Positions 7,492 to 16,988 of a stretch of 49,810 nt of DNA are shown in pieces. The DNA comes from an uncultured Erysipelotrichaceae bacterium (GTDB lineage: Bacteria; Bacillota_I; Bacilli_A; RF39; UBA660), in the NCBI GenBank assembly GCA_902791625.1, contig CADAWN010000004.1, positions 1-49,810 of the forward strand, in the 5' to 3' direction. The translations under genes were made by a program, and so were the position numbers. Every line of letters starts with the position of its first letter. Within the stretch, counting starts at the first letter, position 1. The notes beneath the pieces are model-generated. The model made no database searches. It was not told the origin of the DNA and saw only the letters and a list, made by a program, of their open reading frames with translations.

Positions 7492-8287
7492 ACATTTTTG
7501 AATTATTATTCTCTGATTTTTTATAAAACTTATTTATTAATTTAGCAATAGGCGTTGGCCAAAACTTCTTCAAAATAATTAAATCCTCCTTAGTTCTTAT
7601 GCCTTCATTAATTATTTTAGTAGTCGTTGTAGTCTCATCTATTCTATGACCCATTAATTTATCCTTAATGAAAATAAATCTCCCTTTTTCTTTCGATAAT
7701 TTTTCCCAAGCATACCAATCAATATCACATTTCATATCAACATCAAATTTCTTTTTTGGCACATTATCTTGTACAAAAGTGACAGCAGGACAACATATCG
7801 CATTTCCTAGTCTAAGAGCTGATCTTTTAAAGAATTTAAACTTACTTAATTTTCTAGATCTTAAACGAAATAGTAAAATTCTTTTTATTTTTAAATTAGT
7901 ATTAGTATACTCTTTTCTATCTTTTTTTATCTCATAGTAATCTGTAAATATAATAATTGAATCTTTATATTTATTATAAGCATCAACTACTTTTTGTGAG
8001 TATTCATAATCATATATATCATCTTGATGAGCAATAGTTATTAATTTGTTTTTTACACAGTTAGAAGCAAAATCAAAGTCTACTCCTATTCCCTTTTTTT
8101 CACTATTATTTACTATTACTTTTAATTTATACTTTTTAGCCATACCATCTATATAATCATTAGGTGTAGAAGTAGCTATTACTACATCACTTTTATATTT
8201 TTGATTTAAAACTGATTTAATACACTCTTCTAAATACTCTGACTCTTTATATGCGAGCACGACAAATGTATGTTCTTTTTTATTCAT
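7490..8287 (-). CDS. Family 2 glycosyltransferase
   Basis: 265 aa, GT-A fold. The N-terminus THFVVLAYKES begins the nucleotide-binding domain, and AHQDDIYD (about residues 88-95) supplies the acidic metal-binding motif in place of the usual DxD. The C-terminal part is basic, with no membrane helix, so the enzyme is cytosolic or membrane-associated. It presumably adds one sugar to the lipid-linked glycan built by this locus; donor and acceptor are not readable. Last gene of the operon. Confidence 0.82.
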   Translation of the reverse strand: MNKKEHTFVVLAYKESEYLEECIKSVLNQKYKSDVVIATSTPNDYIDGMAKKYKLKVIVNNSEKKGIGVDFDFASNCVKNKLITIAHQDDIYDYEYSQKVVDAYNKYKDSIIIFTDYYEIKKDRKEYTNTNLKIKRILLFRLRSRKLSKFKFFKRSALRLGNAICCPAVTFVQDNVPKKKFDVDMKCDIDWYAWEKLSKEKGRFIFIKDKLMGHRIDETTTTTKIINEGIRTKEDLIILKKFWPTPIAKLINKFYKKSENNNSKM

Positions 8288-8305
8288 ATAATCACTATCC
8301 TATTA

Positions 8306-9283
8306 TTATATTCTACCATATAAGTATATAAGTATTTTCACTAAATGTAATTTTCTTGCAGTCATAAATGTTTTAATAATAAATCTATTTTTTCCTCTAT
8401 CACCTTTAGATAGTCTAAAGTATTTTACCTTTTTATTATTTGGAAAATGTTCATCAAACCATTTAAATGTCTTTTCATAAAAACTACTTATATCCTTATA
8501 TGAAGTTTTTTTACAATACCATTGGTTAAATTGTATTATAAGTTCACCAAAATACATTGTAAGTATATCTCTATTTTTATCATTAATATTATCTTTTACT
8601 GCACCATAATGTTCATTAAGAAGTTTAATTACATCTATATTCTTTATTTTATTTGTTATTGTATTTGTTACACTTTTACCATTAAAATACCAATTATACC
8701 CTATATAATCTATTACTTTTATTTTATCCGATCTAGTATTTACTTTAAGATTAAAATATACATCTTCACCTATAGGAGTTATCATAAATTTAATATCATT
8801 ATTATCTAAAAATTCTTTTTTATAAATTTTACCCCATGGTGCGATAGAAACATATTTAGACCATTCATATTTATTATCTAGTATAACGCTAAACAATGTT
8901 TTTTCATCATCAGCTCTTCTATAACCAGATATTATAACATCTAAATCTTCTCTTTCTATTTCATTAACATAGGTATTTATATAATCTTTATCAATATAAT
9001 CATCATTATCAACAAACATAATATATTTACCAGTTGCCTTTTTCATTCCATTATTTCTAGCAGCACCTATACCTTGATTCTTTTGTTCAATACTCTTAAA
9101 TATCTTAGGATACTGTTCTACATATTCATCAATAATTCTTTGTGAATTATCTTTAGAACCATCATTAACTGTAATTACTTCTAAGTTTTTATAATTATTA
9201 TTTAAAATACTATCAAAACATCTATTTAGATATTTTTCGCTATTATATATTGGAATAATGATTGATACTTTTGGTTTTTTCAT
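8306..9283 (-). CDS. Family 2 glycosyltransferase (capsular/exopolysaccharide type)
   Basis: 325 aa. Textbook GT2 N-terminus: KVSIIIPIYNSEKYL, EVITVNDGSKDNS, then the metal-binding FVDNDDYID near residues 90-98. The C-terminal 120 residues form the accessory helical part common in EpsJ/CpsI-like enzymes. Cytosolic sugar transfer onto a lipid-linked intermediate is expected. It starts one base after the GT8 gene ends, with an AAGGAAG site inside that gene. Confidence 0.88.
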   Translation of the reverse strand: MKKPKVSIIIPIYNSEKYLNRCFDSILNNNYKNLEVITVNDGSKDNSQRIIDEYVEQYPKIFKSIEQKNQGIGAARNNGMKKATGKYIMFVDNDDYIDKDYINTYVNEIEREDLDVIISGYRRADDEKTLFSVILDNKYEWSKYVSIAPWGKIYKKEFLDNNDIKFMITPIGEDVYFNLKVNTRSDKIKVIDYIGYNWYFNGKSVTNTITNKIKNIDVIKLLNEHYGAVKDNINDKNRDILTMYFGELIIQFNQWYCKKTSYKDISSFYEKTFKWFDEHFPNNKKVKYFRLSKGDRGKNRFIIKTFMTARKLHLVKILIYLYGRI

Positions 9284-9284
9284 A

Positions 9285-10274
9285 TTACTTCTTCCTTTGC
9301 TTTTTTGATCTATGTTTAATAAATTTAGGGATTAAATAATCCATAATCTTATATCTTAATGATGGAAAAGGTTTAGTAACTGTATTAAAAATATAGAAAC
9401 AGAAAAAGTATAATTTCCATCCTTCTTCCATATTTTGACCTTTCCATGGTGTCATATCTAAATATTTTAGGTAGTCATCACGATATCTATGTTTATTGCC
9501 TAATCTCCAAGGTCTTTCTTCTCCTAAATAATGTATTATTGTTGGATTAGATACTGCATCTTTATATGTTTCTTCAGAAATATATTCAACAGGACGCATT
9601 AATTTACTTAAAAATTTATAATTATATTGATAAAAAATATTATAGAAATTATATTTAGGAGATATAGTTAATATTTTATCTTTAAGACTTCCATTTATTG
9701 CATCTTGATCATTAGCAAATAATCTTCCTTTATGTGCTTCATAATAATCAATAATCTTTTTACCAGTTTTATTTTTTCTCCATGCTTTCATATTAACTAA
9801 TAATACTCCTGCATTATAATATCTAGAATCACTAAGACCTAAATCAGCTTTTCTTTCTTTATTAATTGTTGGTTCAATACTCGCACCAATTGAAAAGTCT
9901 TTCATGTCTGTCTCATATAATTCTTTAAGACTTCCTCTTACAATAGTATCACCATCTAAATAAAGTATTCTATCTATATCTTTTGGTAACAATTTATCTA
10001 ATAGTAATCTAGCAAGTACTATTGGATTCCACCCCGTAGTGTCAAAATCAAATGAGAAATGTTTACTCATATCTTCTAATTCTATAAATATTATTTCTCT
10101 ATTTTTATATTTTTTTATATATTTTTTTAATTCTTTTTTATTTTTATCAGAGATGTTTAAAGACATAAGATAAAAATTAATATTATCTATATCTTTATTA
10201 TTCTCACATACTGATGTTATACCAGCAGCTACTTGCGGTACAAATTTATCATTTAAAGTGTATAAAACATTCAT
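9285..10274 (-). CDS. Family 8 glycosyltransferase (LgtC/GspA-like)
   Basis: 329 aa. The retaining GT8 fold is shown by MNVLYTLNDKFVPQ at the start, ILYLDGDTIV (D107-G-D109, metal and sugar nucleotide binding), YNAGVLLVN, NDQDAING, and IIHYLGEERPW near the end. GT8 bacterial members commonly transfer glucose or galactose from the UDP sugar. The start ATG overlaps the stop of the flippase gene by one base, implying translational coupling. It is part of the leftward glycan operon. Confidence 0.9.
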   Translation of the reverse strand: MNVLYTLNDKFVPQVAAGITSVCENNKDIDNINFYLMSLNISDKNKKELKKYIKKYKNREIIFIELEDMSKHFSFDFDTTGWNPIVLARLLLDKLLPKDIDRILYLDGDTIVRGSLKELYETDMKDFSIGASIEPTINKERKADLGLSDSRYYNAGVLLVNMKAWRKNKTGKKIIDYYEAHKGRLFANDQDAINGSLKDKILTISPKYNFYNIFYQYNYKFLSKLMRPVEYISEETYKDAVSNPTIIHYLGEERPWRLGNKHRYRDDYLKYLDMTPWKGQNMEEGWKLYFFCFYIFNTVTKPFPSLRYKIMDYLIPKFIKHRSKKQRKK

Positions 10275-11503
10275 TAATTAACACCTCTAATCTTTCTTTT
10301 CAATAATATATAAATAAATGTAAAATACATTATTAAGTTAACAATCATAGCTATTAAATAAGCATATGTAACTCCACTAATAGAGTGGTTTTTAATAAAT
10401 AAAATTGATAATACTACTTCTACTATTATAGTTATAATTCCTATTATTACCTGCGAAATATTGTGTCTCATTGCAATTAAGAATGGTGAAATAATTCCAG
10501 CTGTTGTGCTTAATGTTGAAGCTAATAAGATAATAACAAGTTCCATTCTATAATTTTTTAAATCAACTCCATATATAATTTCTAAAATAGGTATTCCTAC
10601 AATGTAAGCTCCTATAATACATAAAACCCCAAAACCTAATATTAATAGCATCATTTTGTATAATAACTTTTTTAGATTTACGTAATCTTTTTTCTTATAC
10701 ATATTAGTAACACTTGTAAGCATTGGATGTATTATAAATTGTGAGAATAAAGATATAACAGTTGCAGGCATAATTATTATCCCAAATACTGCTTGTAGCT
10801 CATCAACTAAGTAATGATCAATAACATATTTAGGTGCATTAACAATTATTACAGGAATAAATGATATTATAAATACTGCAAATCCTTTAATAAATATTTC
10901 TTTTAGATGTTTTTTATTAATTGGCAAATCAATTTTAACTAATTTTTTTGATATTCTATAATCAATCAAAATAGAAATAATAATACTTATTCCTATCATT
11001 GATAATACTGAATAAAGCATATTCTTAGTTAATAAATCAACTACCAAAAATACTATAATTCCTAAAACTGATTTTAATAAATATGATTTACCTACTATAT
11101 CAAGCATTTCATTTTTTTGTAGTACACCATATAAAACATCGCAAAACGATTCAATTGTTTTATATAAACATAATATTATTATTATTAATGATTTTGATAT
11201 ATTATAGCCATTAAACAAAATGAAAATCACACAAAAAACTACTGAAAGTAAACAAGTAATAATTCTACTTACAATAAATTCTTTATCATTAATATCCGTA
11301 GTATCTGTTACTTGAAATATTCTTCCAGCATATGCACCAAATATGAATAAAATACATGCGGTAGAAAATGCAAAAGAGAAAATTCCAGCATTATCAAGTC
11401 CATTGATTCTAGTAACAATTACTAAAAGAAACAATGATGTAAATGCATTGGCACCCGTACCTAATGTATTCCATATAATATTTTTCTTTAGATTATTTTT
11501 CAT
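10274..11503 (-). CDS. Wzx-like polysaccharide flippase (MOP/MATE superfamily)
   Basis: 409 aa integral membrane protein with about 12 hydrophobic helices. Its start, NIIWNTLGTGANAFTSLFLL, is typical of polysaccharide-biosynthesis (PST) flippases of the Wzx/RfbX group. These move undecaprenyl-linked oligosaccharides across the membrane. Its presence alongside the ABC exporter at 20039-21557 is unusual: one locus with two export routes suggests either that this flippase serves the Und-P-sugar side-branch module or that two glycans are made. The ribosome site is weak (AAAGAAAGTAG), and the start overlaps the end of the DUF2304 gene. Confidence 0.87.
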   Translation of the reverse strand: MKNNLKKNIIWNTLGTGANAFTSLFLLVIVTRINGLDNAGIFSFAFSTACILFIFGAYAGRIFQVTDTTDINDKEFIVSRIITCLLSVVFCVIFILFNGYNISKSLIIIILCLYKTIESFCDVLYGVLQKNEMLDIVGKSYLLKSVLGIIVFLVVDLLTKNMLYSVLSMIGISIIISILIDYRISKKLVKIDLPINKKHLKEIFIKGFAVFIISFIPVIIVNAPKYVIDHYLVDELQAVFGIIIMPATVISLFSQFIIHPMLTSVTNMYKKKDYVNLKKLLYKMMLLILGFGVLCIIGAYIVGIPILEIIYGVDLKNYRMELVIILLASTLSTTAGIISPFLIAMRHNISQVIIGIITIIVEVVLSILFIKNHSISGVTYAYLIAMIVNLIMYFTFIYILLKRKIRGVN

Positions 11504-11858
11504 TATTTTTTTTACTACTTTCTTTTTCTAATTTTTCTTTTAAAATTGATACTTCTTGAATAAGCATTGTAGTTTTTTTCTTTTGACCAGCCATCATTAT
11601 AGTAAGTGCCATAACTAATAGGAATAATACTCCTAATAATAATAGTATTACCATATTTGACATCAATTGAAATCCCAGTTTTTTTGCTATAAAACTAAAG
11701 AAGTTAGGAAAAAAACTCATTACTAAAACTATAATAGCAAAACAATACCACAAAATTGCGTACTTTTCAGGTATTCTTCCTTTTCTTAAAAAATGAGTAG
11801 TTAAGATAATTAATAGTATTGAAACCGCTACTAAAGTTATTACTAATTTTGTTGACAT
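11493..11858 (-). CDS. DUF2304 small membrane protein
   Basis: 121 aa with three hydrophobic segments (about 5-24, 34-55, 68-90) and a charged coiled tail. RKGRIPEKYAILW after the first helix is characteristic of DUF2304. Members are nearly always next to a DPM1/GtrB-like glycosyltransferase, as here (overlapping stop and start with the gene at 11843). They are presumed partners or membrane anchors for it. Strong AGGAGG ribosome site. Confidence 0.85.
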   Translation of the reverse strand: MSTKLVITLVAVSILLIILTTHFLRKGRIPEKYAILWYCFAIIVLVMSFFPNFFSFIAKKLGFQLMSNMVILLLLGVLFLLVMALTIMMAGQKKKTTMLIQEVSILKEKLEKESSKKNNEK

Positions 11859-12574
11859 TTTTTATACCTCCTAACCTTGATTATAAGAATAGCAAGGCAT
11901 ACATTAATCATATAATATATATTTTTCCATGCTCTAATCGAAGATACTCCGCCCTGTCTTTCCTTCATCTTAACAGGCACTTCACAAACTCTATATTTTT
12001 TTCTTAAAATTTCTGTAGTTGTAACTGGTTCTGGATATTCACTTGGATAAGACAAGCTAAAATCATATATTATCTCTTTTGATACTGCTCTAAAGCCTGA
12101 AGTAGTATCATATATCTTTTTACCAGTTACAAATTTAATAAATGCAGAAATGATTTTAATACCTGCTCTTCTAGATGCAGATGATTTAAAACCTTCTTTA
12201 CTCTTATCAACAAATCTAGATCCGATAACTAAATCAGCCTTTTCTTCTTCGATTGATTTAATTAAATCTTTTACATATTTGACATCATGTTGTCCATCAC
12301 CATCATATTGAACAGCTATATCATAATTGTTATAGTATGCATATTTATAACCAGTTTGTACAGCACCACCTATTCCTAGATTATGAACTAAATTTATGTG
12401 AGGAATATTATTTTTTTCTAATATATCTTTAGTTTTATCTGTAGAGCAATCATTAATTACAATAATATCATAATTTGTTTTGTTCTTTTTATTATAATTA
12501 ACAATGTCATTATATGTATTTAATATATTTTCTTCCTCATTGTACGCAGGAATAATAAGTAATACTTTCATCAT
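11843..12574 (-). CDS. Polyprenyl-phosphate sugar synthase, DPM1/GtrB-like GT2
   Basis: 243 aa. KVLLIIPAYNEEENI, VINDCSTDKT, NLGIGGAVQTGYKYA and the metal-binding QYDGDGQHD (D91-G-D93) are the signature of dolichol-phosphate-mannose-synthase-like enzymes. They load a sugar from a nucleotide donor onto undecaprenyl phosphate. It lacks the C-terminal two-helix anchor of full GtrB proteins, and the adjoining DUF2304 protein may replace it. The product would be used on the outer face by GT-C enzymes such as the two DUF2142 proteins upstream. AGGAGG lies 6 bases before the start. Confidence 0.88.
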   Translation of the reverse strand: MMKVLLIIPAYNEEENILNTYNDIVNYNKKNKTNYDIIVINDCSTDKTKDILEKNNIPHINLVHNLGIGGAVQTGYKYAYYNNYDIAVQYDGDGQHDVKYVKDLIKSIEEEKADLVIGSRFVDKSKEGFKSSASRRAGIKIISAFIKFVTGKKIYDTTSGFRAVSKEIIYDFSLSYPSEYPEPVTTTEILRKKYRVCEVPVKMKERQGGVSSIRAWKNIYYMINVCLAILIIKVRRYKKCQQN

Positions 12575-12584
12575 TTAAAACCTC

Positions 12585-14462
12585 CTAATAATAAGCAATT
12601 AACAGCGTAAAAACATAAGACATTATAATCATGTTGGAAAAGATACCAATAAATTCATCTGAAATATGAATATATTCTTTTTTTGTCATAAACACAAATG
12701 AAAATGGTAAAAGTAACGGTAAAAAATATCTACCCTGAACTCCTTCAATCACACTTGAACCTGTTCCAGTCCAACTGATATATAAAGCCAATAAAATGCC
12801 TAAAAATATAATAATATTAATTGCTAAATCAAACAGTTTACTTTTTCTATCTAGTTTATTATCACCACTAAATAATAGAATTATGAACATGCATATTATA
12901 GTTTTGATATAGAAATGATCTAGATACAAATTAAGCCAATCAAATCCACCTATCATACTGGTAATATAAAATTTAGAATTAATCAAAATTGTTTTTGCAA
13001 ATAATTTTATTGTATTTATTGGATTTCTAATTAAACTGGTTAAACTATTTGTCACTAAGCCATTTGTGCCAGAATTATTACTACCAATCAAATTATTAAA
13101 TAATTTATATAAAACAAATGACGCAATTAATACCAAGATAATTATACCATACTTTTTAATATTACTATTATTAAATTTACTCTTTGGAACTAGGAAAAAT
13201 AATCCTCCAAGCATTACATATGGCATTTTCAAATTCAAAATTAAAAATACGAGCAGCATATAGATTAAGAAATTTTTTATACTTATTTTTTCTTTAACAT
13301 ATATTAAGTTTAAAATATATGCTACGAGTAATACTGAAACAGAGTTTACCAATCCATCATAAGAATAAGTAATAAATTGTTGGATAAAGACAGGAATAGT
13401 AACTATTAAAAACATATTTTTTTTACCAAAAGGAATTATTTTCAACGCCAAGTATAATATAAGTAGATTTAAAACAAGATTCATAATTCTTCCTATGTAA
13501 AATACAATTACTGGTGAAGATGTAAAAATCCTTGTTATTTTTATTGGAACTGATAATAATATATGTGCTATATTATAGCTTTGTAATCTTGAATCAAAGT
13601 ACATGGATTTAGTACTCTTTTTTGAACTCATACATTTGGTAATATCGCTAACATCTTTTACATTATTTGACTCATTACCATATAAAAGGCATTTATAATT
13701 GCTAGGGAATGTAATTACTTCATCTGAGTAAAAAGAATTAGTCAAACCATATGATTGTGAAAAATGGTAAAATTCATCAGGTGCATGAAATGGCGGTATT
13801 AAAAAGGCTAATATTAAAAAGTATAAAGAAAAAACTAATAAAATTTTTTCTAATGCTATTTTTTTACAATTAATCAAATAATTAATTATAAAAAAGGCTA
13901 TTAGTGAAATCAAAAATATAATACAACAAAACAACATATTATTGGATTTGACTTCATATTTACTAAATATTTCATTATCTTCATTAATAAAAACACCCAT
14001 AATGTTATTCTCATCCACTTCTTTTGGAATTATCTTAACATAATAATTGTCCCCATTTTTACAACTAATACTAAGCTTAAATTTTAAATATTCATTATCA
14101 TTTAACTTAGATGTTATAATACTTTTTGAAGAAATAACTTTATCATTTTTATAAAACGAAAACTTATATCGACTATTGATTTTTTTGTTGTATGTACCTA
14201 CTTTTATTGAAATAATATCAATTTTTTTAACATTTTTTATATTTAATGAATAAATTTTTGTTTCTGAAACCTGTGTAGGTAAAAATTTATTCTCATCAAA
14301 TGATTTGACTGTTGTAGTGTTATTAATAAGTCCAAAAGAGAAAAAAGTTATTGTATATATGATTAGAATAAATAATACGAAATTATTAGGAAAAAGCTTA
14401 TCTATCTTTAATTTTTTTAGTAAAGATTTATAATTTTCATTTATTTTATTAAATAATTTCAT
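12585..14462 (-). CDS. DUF2142 multi-spanning membrane protein, likely GT-C glycosyltransferase
   Basis: About 625 aa. One helix (about 28-47) is followed by an extracytoplasmic beta-rich domain to about 175, then about ten helices. The first large loop carries PPFHAPDEFYHF, with the paired acidic residues typical of GT-C active sites. A late loop has GVQGRYFLPLLLPF, the DUF2142 hallmark. GT-C enzymes transfer sugars from polyprenyl-phosphate donors on the outer membrane face. I choose the ATG at 14462 over two upstream GTG codons because the GGTGGTG site precedes it at normal distance. It immediately follows a second DUF2142 gene. Confidence 0.85.
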   Translation of the reverse strand: MKLFNKINENYKSLLKKLKIDKLFPNNFVLFILIIYTITFFSFGLINNTTTVKSFDENKFLPTQVSETKIYSLNIKNVKKIDIISIKVGTYNKKINSRYKFSFYKNDKVISSKSIITSKLNDNEYLKFKLSISCKNGDNYYVKIIPKEVDENNIMGVFINEDNEIFSKYEVKSNNMLFCCIIFLISLIAFFIINYLINCKKIALEKILLVFSLYFLILAFLIPPFHAPDEFYHFSQSYGLTNSFYSDEVITFPSNYKCLLYGNESNNVKDVSDITKCMSSKKSTKSMYFDSRLQSYNIAHILLSVPIKITRIFTSSPVIVFYIGRIMNLVLNLLILYLALKIIPFGKKNMFLIVTIPVFIQQFITYSYDGLVNSVSVLLVAYILNLIYVKEKISIKNFLIYMLLVFLILNLKMPYVMLGGLFFLVPKSKFNNSNIKKYGIIILVLIASFVLYKLFNNLIGSNNSGTNGLVTNSLTSLIRNPINTIKLFAKTILINSKFYITSMIGGFDWLNLYLDHFYIKTIICMFIILLFSGDNKLDRKSKLFDLAINIIIFLGILLALYISWTGTGSSVIEGVQGRYFLPLLLPFSFVFMTKKEYIHISDEFIGIFSNMIIMSYVFTLLIAYY

Positions 14463-14477
14463 AAAATATTTCACCAC

Positions 14478-16352
14478 CTAAAAACCAATTCCTCGAGAAA
14501 TAATTGAATATACTACATAAAGATTTATTAAATATGGAATGAATATAATTATATGATCTAACTTTGGATATAAGCTATCTTTTGCATGATGAACATTATT
14601 ATATCTTGGAATTATTATAGCTAGCGCTGGTAAAAATATTGGAATAAAATATCTTGTTTGAACTCCACCAACAGAACTACTACCCACTGGTGTATATGCC
14701 AAATACATGGTAGTAGGTATTAATATTAAAAATCCTATTGTCATTAGAGAAAATACAAATTTTTGCCATAAACATATTTGTTTATCTGATACTCTTGTTG
14801 TAAAAACTACATATAATATTGTTATACTATATAGTAAAAATAATCCACTTGCTTTTGAAGCAATTTTATCCTGCAATCCACATATAAACATGAATAATCC
14901 AAGTAAAAAATGACTTTGTAAAAACTGCTCAGTTATAAATCTAAGCATAGTCTTTCCATAACTAATAGGATTACTTAATATATATTTAAGTTGAAGTGAT
15001 ACACTAACATTTCCACCCCTAATATCACCACTAGTATTTCCTAATAGTATAGGTAATACAAAAGTAGACAACAATAGTATTTCTATTACGATAACCATTA
15101 GTTTAAATTTTTTTGCCAGTTTTTTATTGCTAAATTTATTATTTGGAATGAATAATAACAATAATAAAAATGGACTATAAATAGCTTTAGGTAAACAGCT
15201 CCAAATTACAATTAAAATAAACGCTATAATATATTTATAGTTAATTTTTTCATCTTCTAACATTCTTAAATAGATTGCAAATGCTAGAATTAATCCTGCA
15301 ATGATTGTTGGATCATAAGAGAATTGCGTCGCTAAATATAATGATGAAGTAGCTAATCCGAAAAGAAAGATAATTCTTTTCATATAAGTACTTATCTTAA
15401 TTGCAAAATAAATCAATAATACAAAAGCAATATAGTTAAGTAATCTAGCCAATAACGAAGTAATAGTAAATGGTAAATGCAGTATATCACCAATTACAAA
15501 TCCTATTTTAAAAGGTGTATATATTAGTTTATTATATTTAGAAGAGTAATCTTGTAAGCTAACGACAACTTTATCATTAGTGCTTTTATCAATAACATTG
15601 TATAATTCTTTTTGTTCCTCCAAACTAGTAAAATAATTAGTAGAAATAGAATTTCTAGATTCACTAATTAAATATGCTTTGCTTGTAGTAAATTCATCAC
15701 TATTCATAAAGGCAATAGAATTTTTCAAGTGTGAATTATCATCCAACGATGAACCTATTACTTTAGGTGTAACTAACATAAATAAAAATCCAAGTATACA
15801 AGCAATTATTAAATATGTCTTATCTAAGTTATTATATAATTTTTTTACATTTTTTATGAAATAAAACAAACTTGTCAAAGCAACAATCATAAATATTATT
15901 CTTGAATAATTAATATAAATCTTATTGTTTACTTCAAAATTACTTACTGTAATATCCTTACCTTTAAAATTAATTCTAATAAGTGAAGTGTTTATTTTTA
16001 TAGTTCTAACAGCCAAATTAATAATTTCTGATGAGTATTGTTTAATGATGTTATCGTCTGCATTTATTTCCCATTCAAAACTATTATTTGATTTATAGTT
16101 GAACTTTAATTTATTGACATAATTATTATTGCTATCTACTTTCAATACTATGTATGAATCACTATTTAATGTTTTATAAACTTTCCCATCATAATCCATA
16201 CCATTGAATTCAACAATCTCAGGAGTATACTTATTATTATTTTTTATAACATCTCTATTAAAATAAAATAATTCTATCAAGAAGCATAATACTATAATAA
16301 ATATAACAATTAATGTATTCTTTAATAAACTAATTCTATTAATCCCTTTCAT
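14478..16352 (-). CDS. Second DUF2142 membrane protein, likely GT-C glycosyltransferase
   Basis: 624 aa, the same plan as its neighbour: one N-terminal helix, an outside domain to about 145, then about ten helices. The acidic loop motif is GSSLDDNSHLKN, and the late-loop signature VGGVQTRYFIPIFLPAL matches DUF2142. The two proteins are clearly paralogous in layout but divergent in sequence, so they probably add different sugars or act on different acceptors. AGGGGG ribosome site; the start overlaps the preceding gene by 14 bases, indicating coupled translation. Confidence 0.85.
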   Translation of the reverse strand: MKGINRISLLKNTLIVIFIIVLCFLIELFYFNRDVIKNNNKYTPEIVEFNGMDYDGKVYKTLNSDSYIVLKVDSNNNYVNKLKFNYKSNNSFEWEINADDNIIKQYSSEIINLAVRTIKINTSLIRINFKGKDITVSNFEVNNKIYINYSRIIFMIVALTSLFYFIKNVKKLYNNLDKTYLIIACILGFLFMLVTPKVIGSSLDDNSHLKNSIAFMNSDEFTTSKAYLISESRNSISTNYFTSLEEQKELYNVIDKSTNDKVVVSLQDYSSKYNKLIYTPFKIGFVIGDILHLPFTITSLLARLLNYIAFVLLIYFAIKISTYMKRIIFLFGLATSSLYLATQFSYDPTIIAGLILAFAIYLRMLEDEKINYKYIIAFILIVIWSCLPKAIYSPFLLLLLFIPNNKFSNKKLAKKFKLMVIVIEILLLSTFVLPILLGNTSGDIRGGNVSVSLQLKYILSNPISYGKTMLRFITEQFLQSHFLLGLFMFICGLQDKIASKASGLFLLYSITILYVVFTTRVSDKQICLWQKFVFSLMTIGFLILIPTTMYLAYTPVGSSSVGGVQTRYFIPIFLPALAIIIPRYNNVHHAKDSLYPKLDHIIIFIPYLINLYVVYSIISRGIGF

Positions 16353-16977
16353 GGTTAACCCCCTTCATTTTTATCATTATCAAAAACATGATTAACAACG
16401 AAACAATCATAAGATAATACCAGATATAAAACATATCATTTTTTTGATACATAAAACTTAATGCTACATTACCTTTTTGTAAATTATCATTTTTCTGAAG
16501 AGAAAAACCATTATTTTTATAATTAGTTTTTCCTATAAATACAGGATCAGACAATTTCTGTGCTGTTATTTTAATAGTATAATTTCTATTCTTTTTGAAA
16601 TTGTATTTTATATAATAATACTTATAATAATAATTATCATCACATATCTCATTAGCAAACAACTTCACAGACTTTTTAACTTTACCATTATATATTATGG
16701 AAACGTTCAGAATTCCATTATCAATATAATTGTTATTACTAGAGGCTAAAAAACCCACGTGTGAATAATCTTTTTTTGTATTAATTTTTTGAATAATAGT
16801 TGTATTATTATTAAGTTCAATTCCTTTAAGATTTTTAACTTCTAATGTATCAGCTGAATAAGTTTTAGGGCTAATTATAAGGAATAGTAATGTAATAAGA
16901 GTAAAAAACAGAATAAGTAATTTAATTGTATCTGTTTTACTAATTTTTTTGATTATTTCTGTTTTTTTTATTCTCAT
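16339..16977 (-). CDS. Two-helix membrane protein with an outside beta-rich domain, unknown function
   Basis: 212 aa: cytosolic basic start, helix about 15-37, extracytoplasmic domain about 38-180 rich in Asn, Tyr and Lys, second helix about 185-207, short cytosolic tail. The outside domain shows the same alternating-strand pattern with Asn-rich turns as the N-terminal domains of the two DUF2142 proteins that follow. It may therefore be a detached accessory (sugar-binding-like) domain; this is inference from layout, not demonstrated homology. I start at ATG 16977 (AAAGGTG site, 6 bases) over the GTG at 16986. Confidence 0.66.
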   Translation of the reverse strand: MRIKKTEIIKKISKTDTIKLLILFFTLITLLFLIISPKTYSADTLEVKNLKGIELNNNTTIIQKINTKKDYSHVGFLASSNNNYIDNGILNVSIIYNGKVKKSVKLFANEICDDNYYYKYYYIKYNFKKNRNYTIKITAQKLSDPVFIGKTNYKNNGFSLQKNDNLQKGNVALSFMYQKNDMFYIWYYLMIVSLLIMFLIMIKMKGVNHERD

Positions 16978-16988
16978 AATAGTCACCT

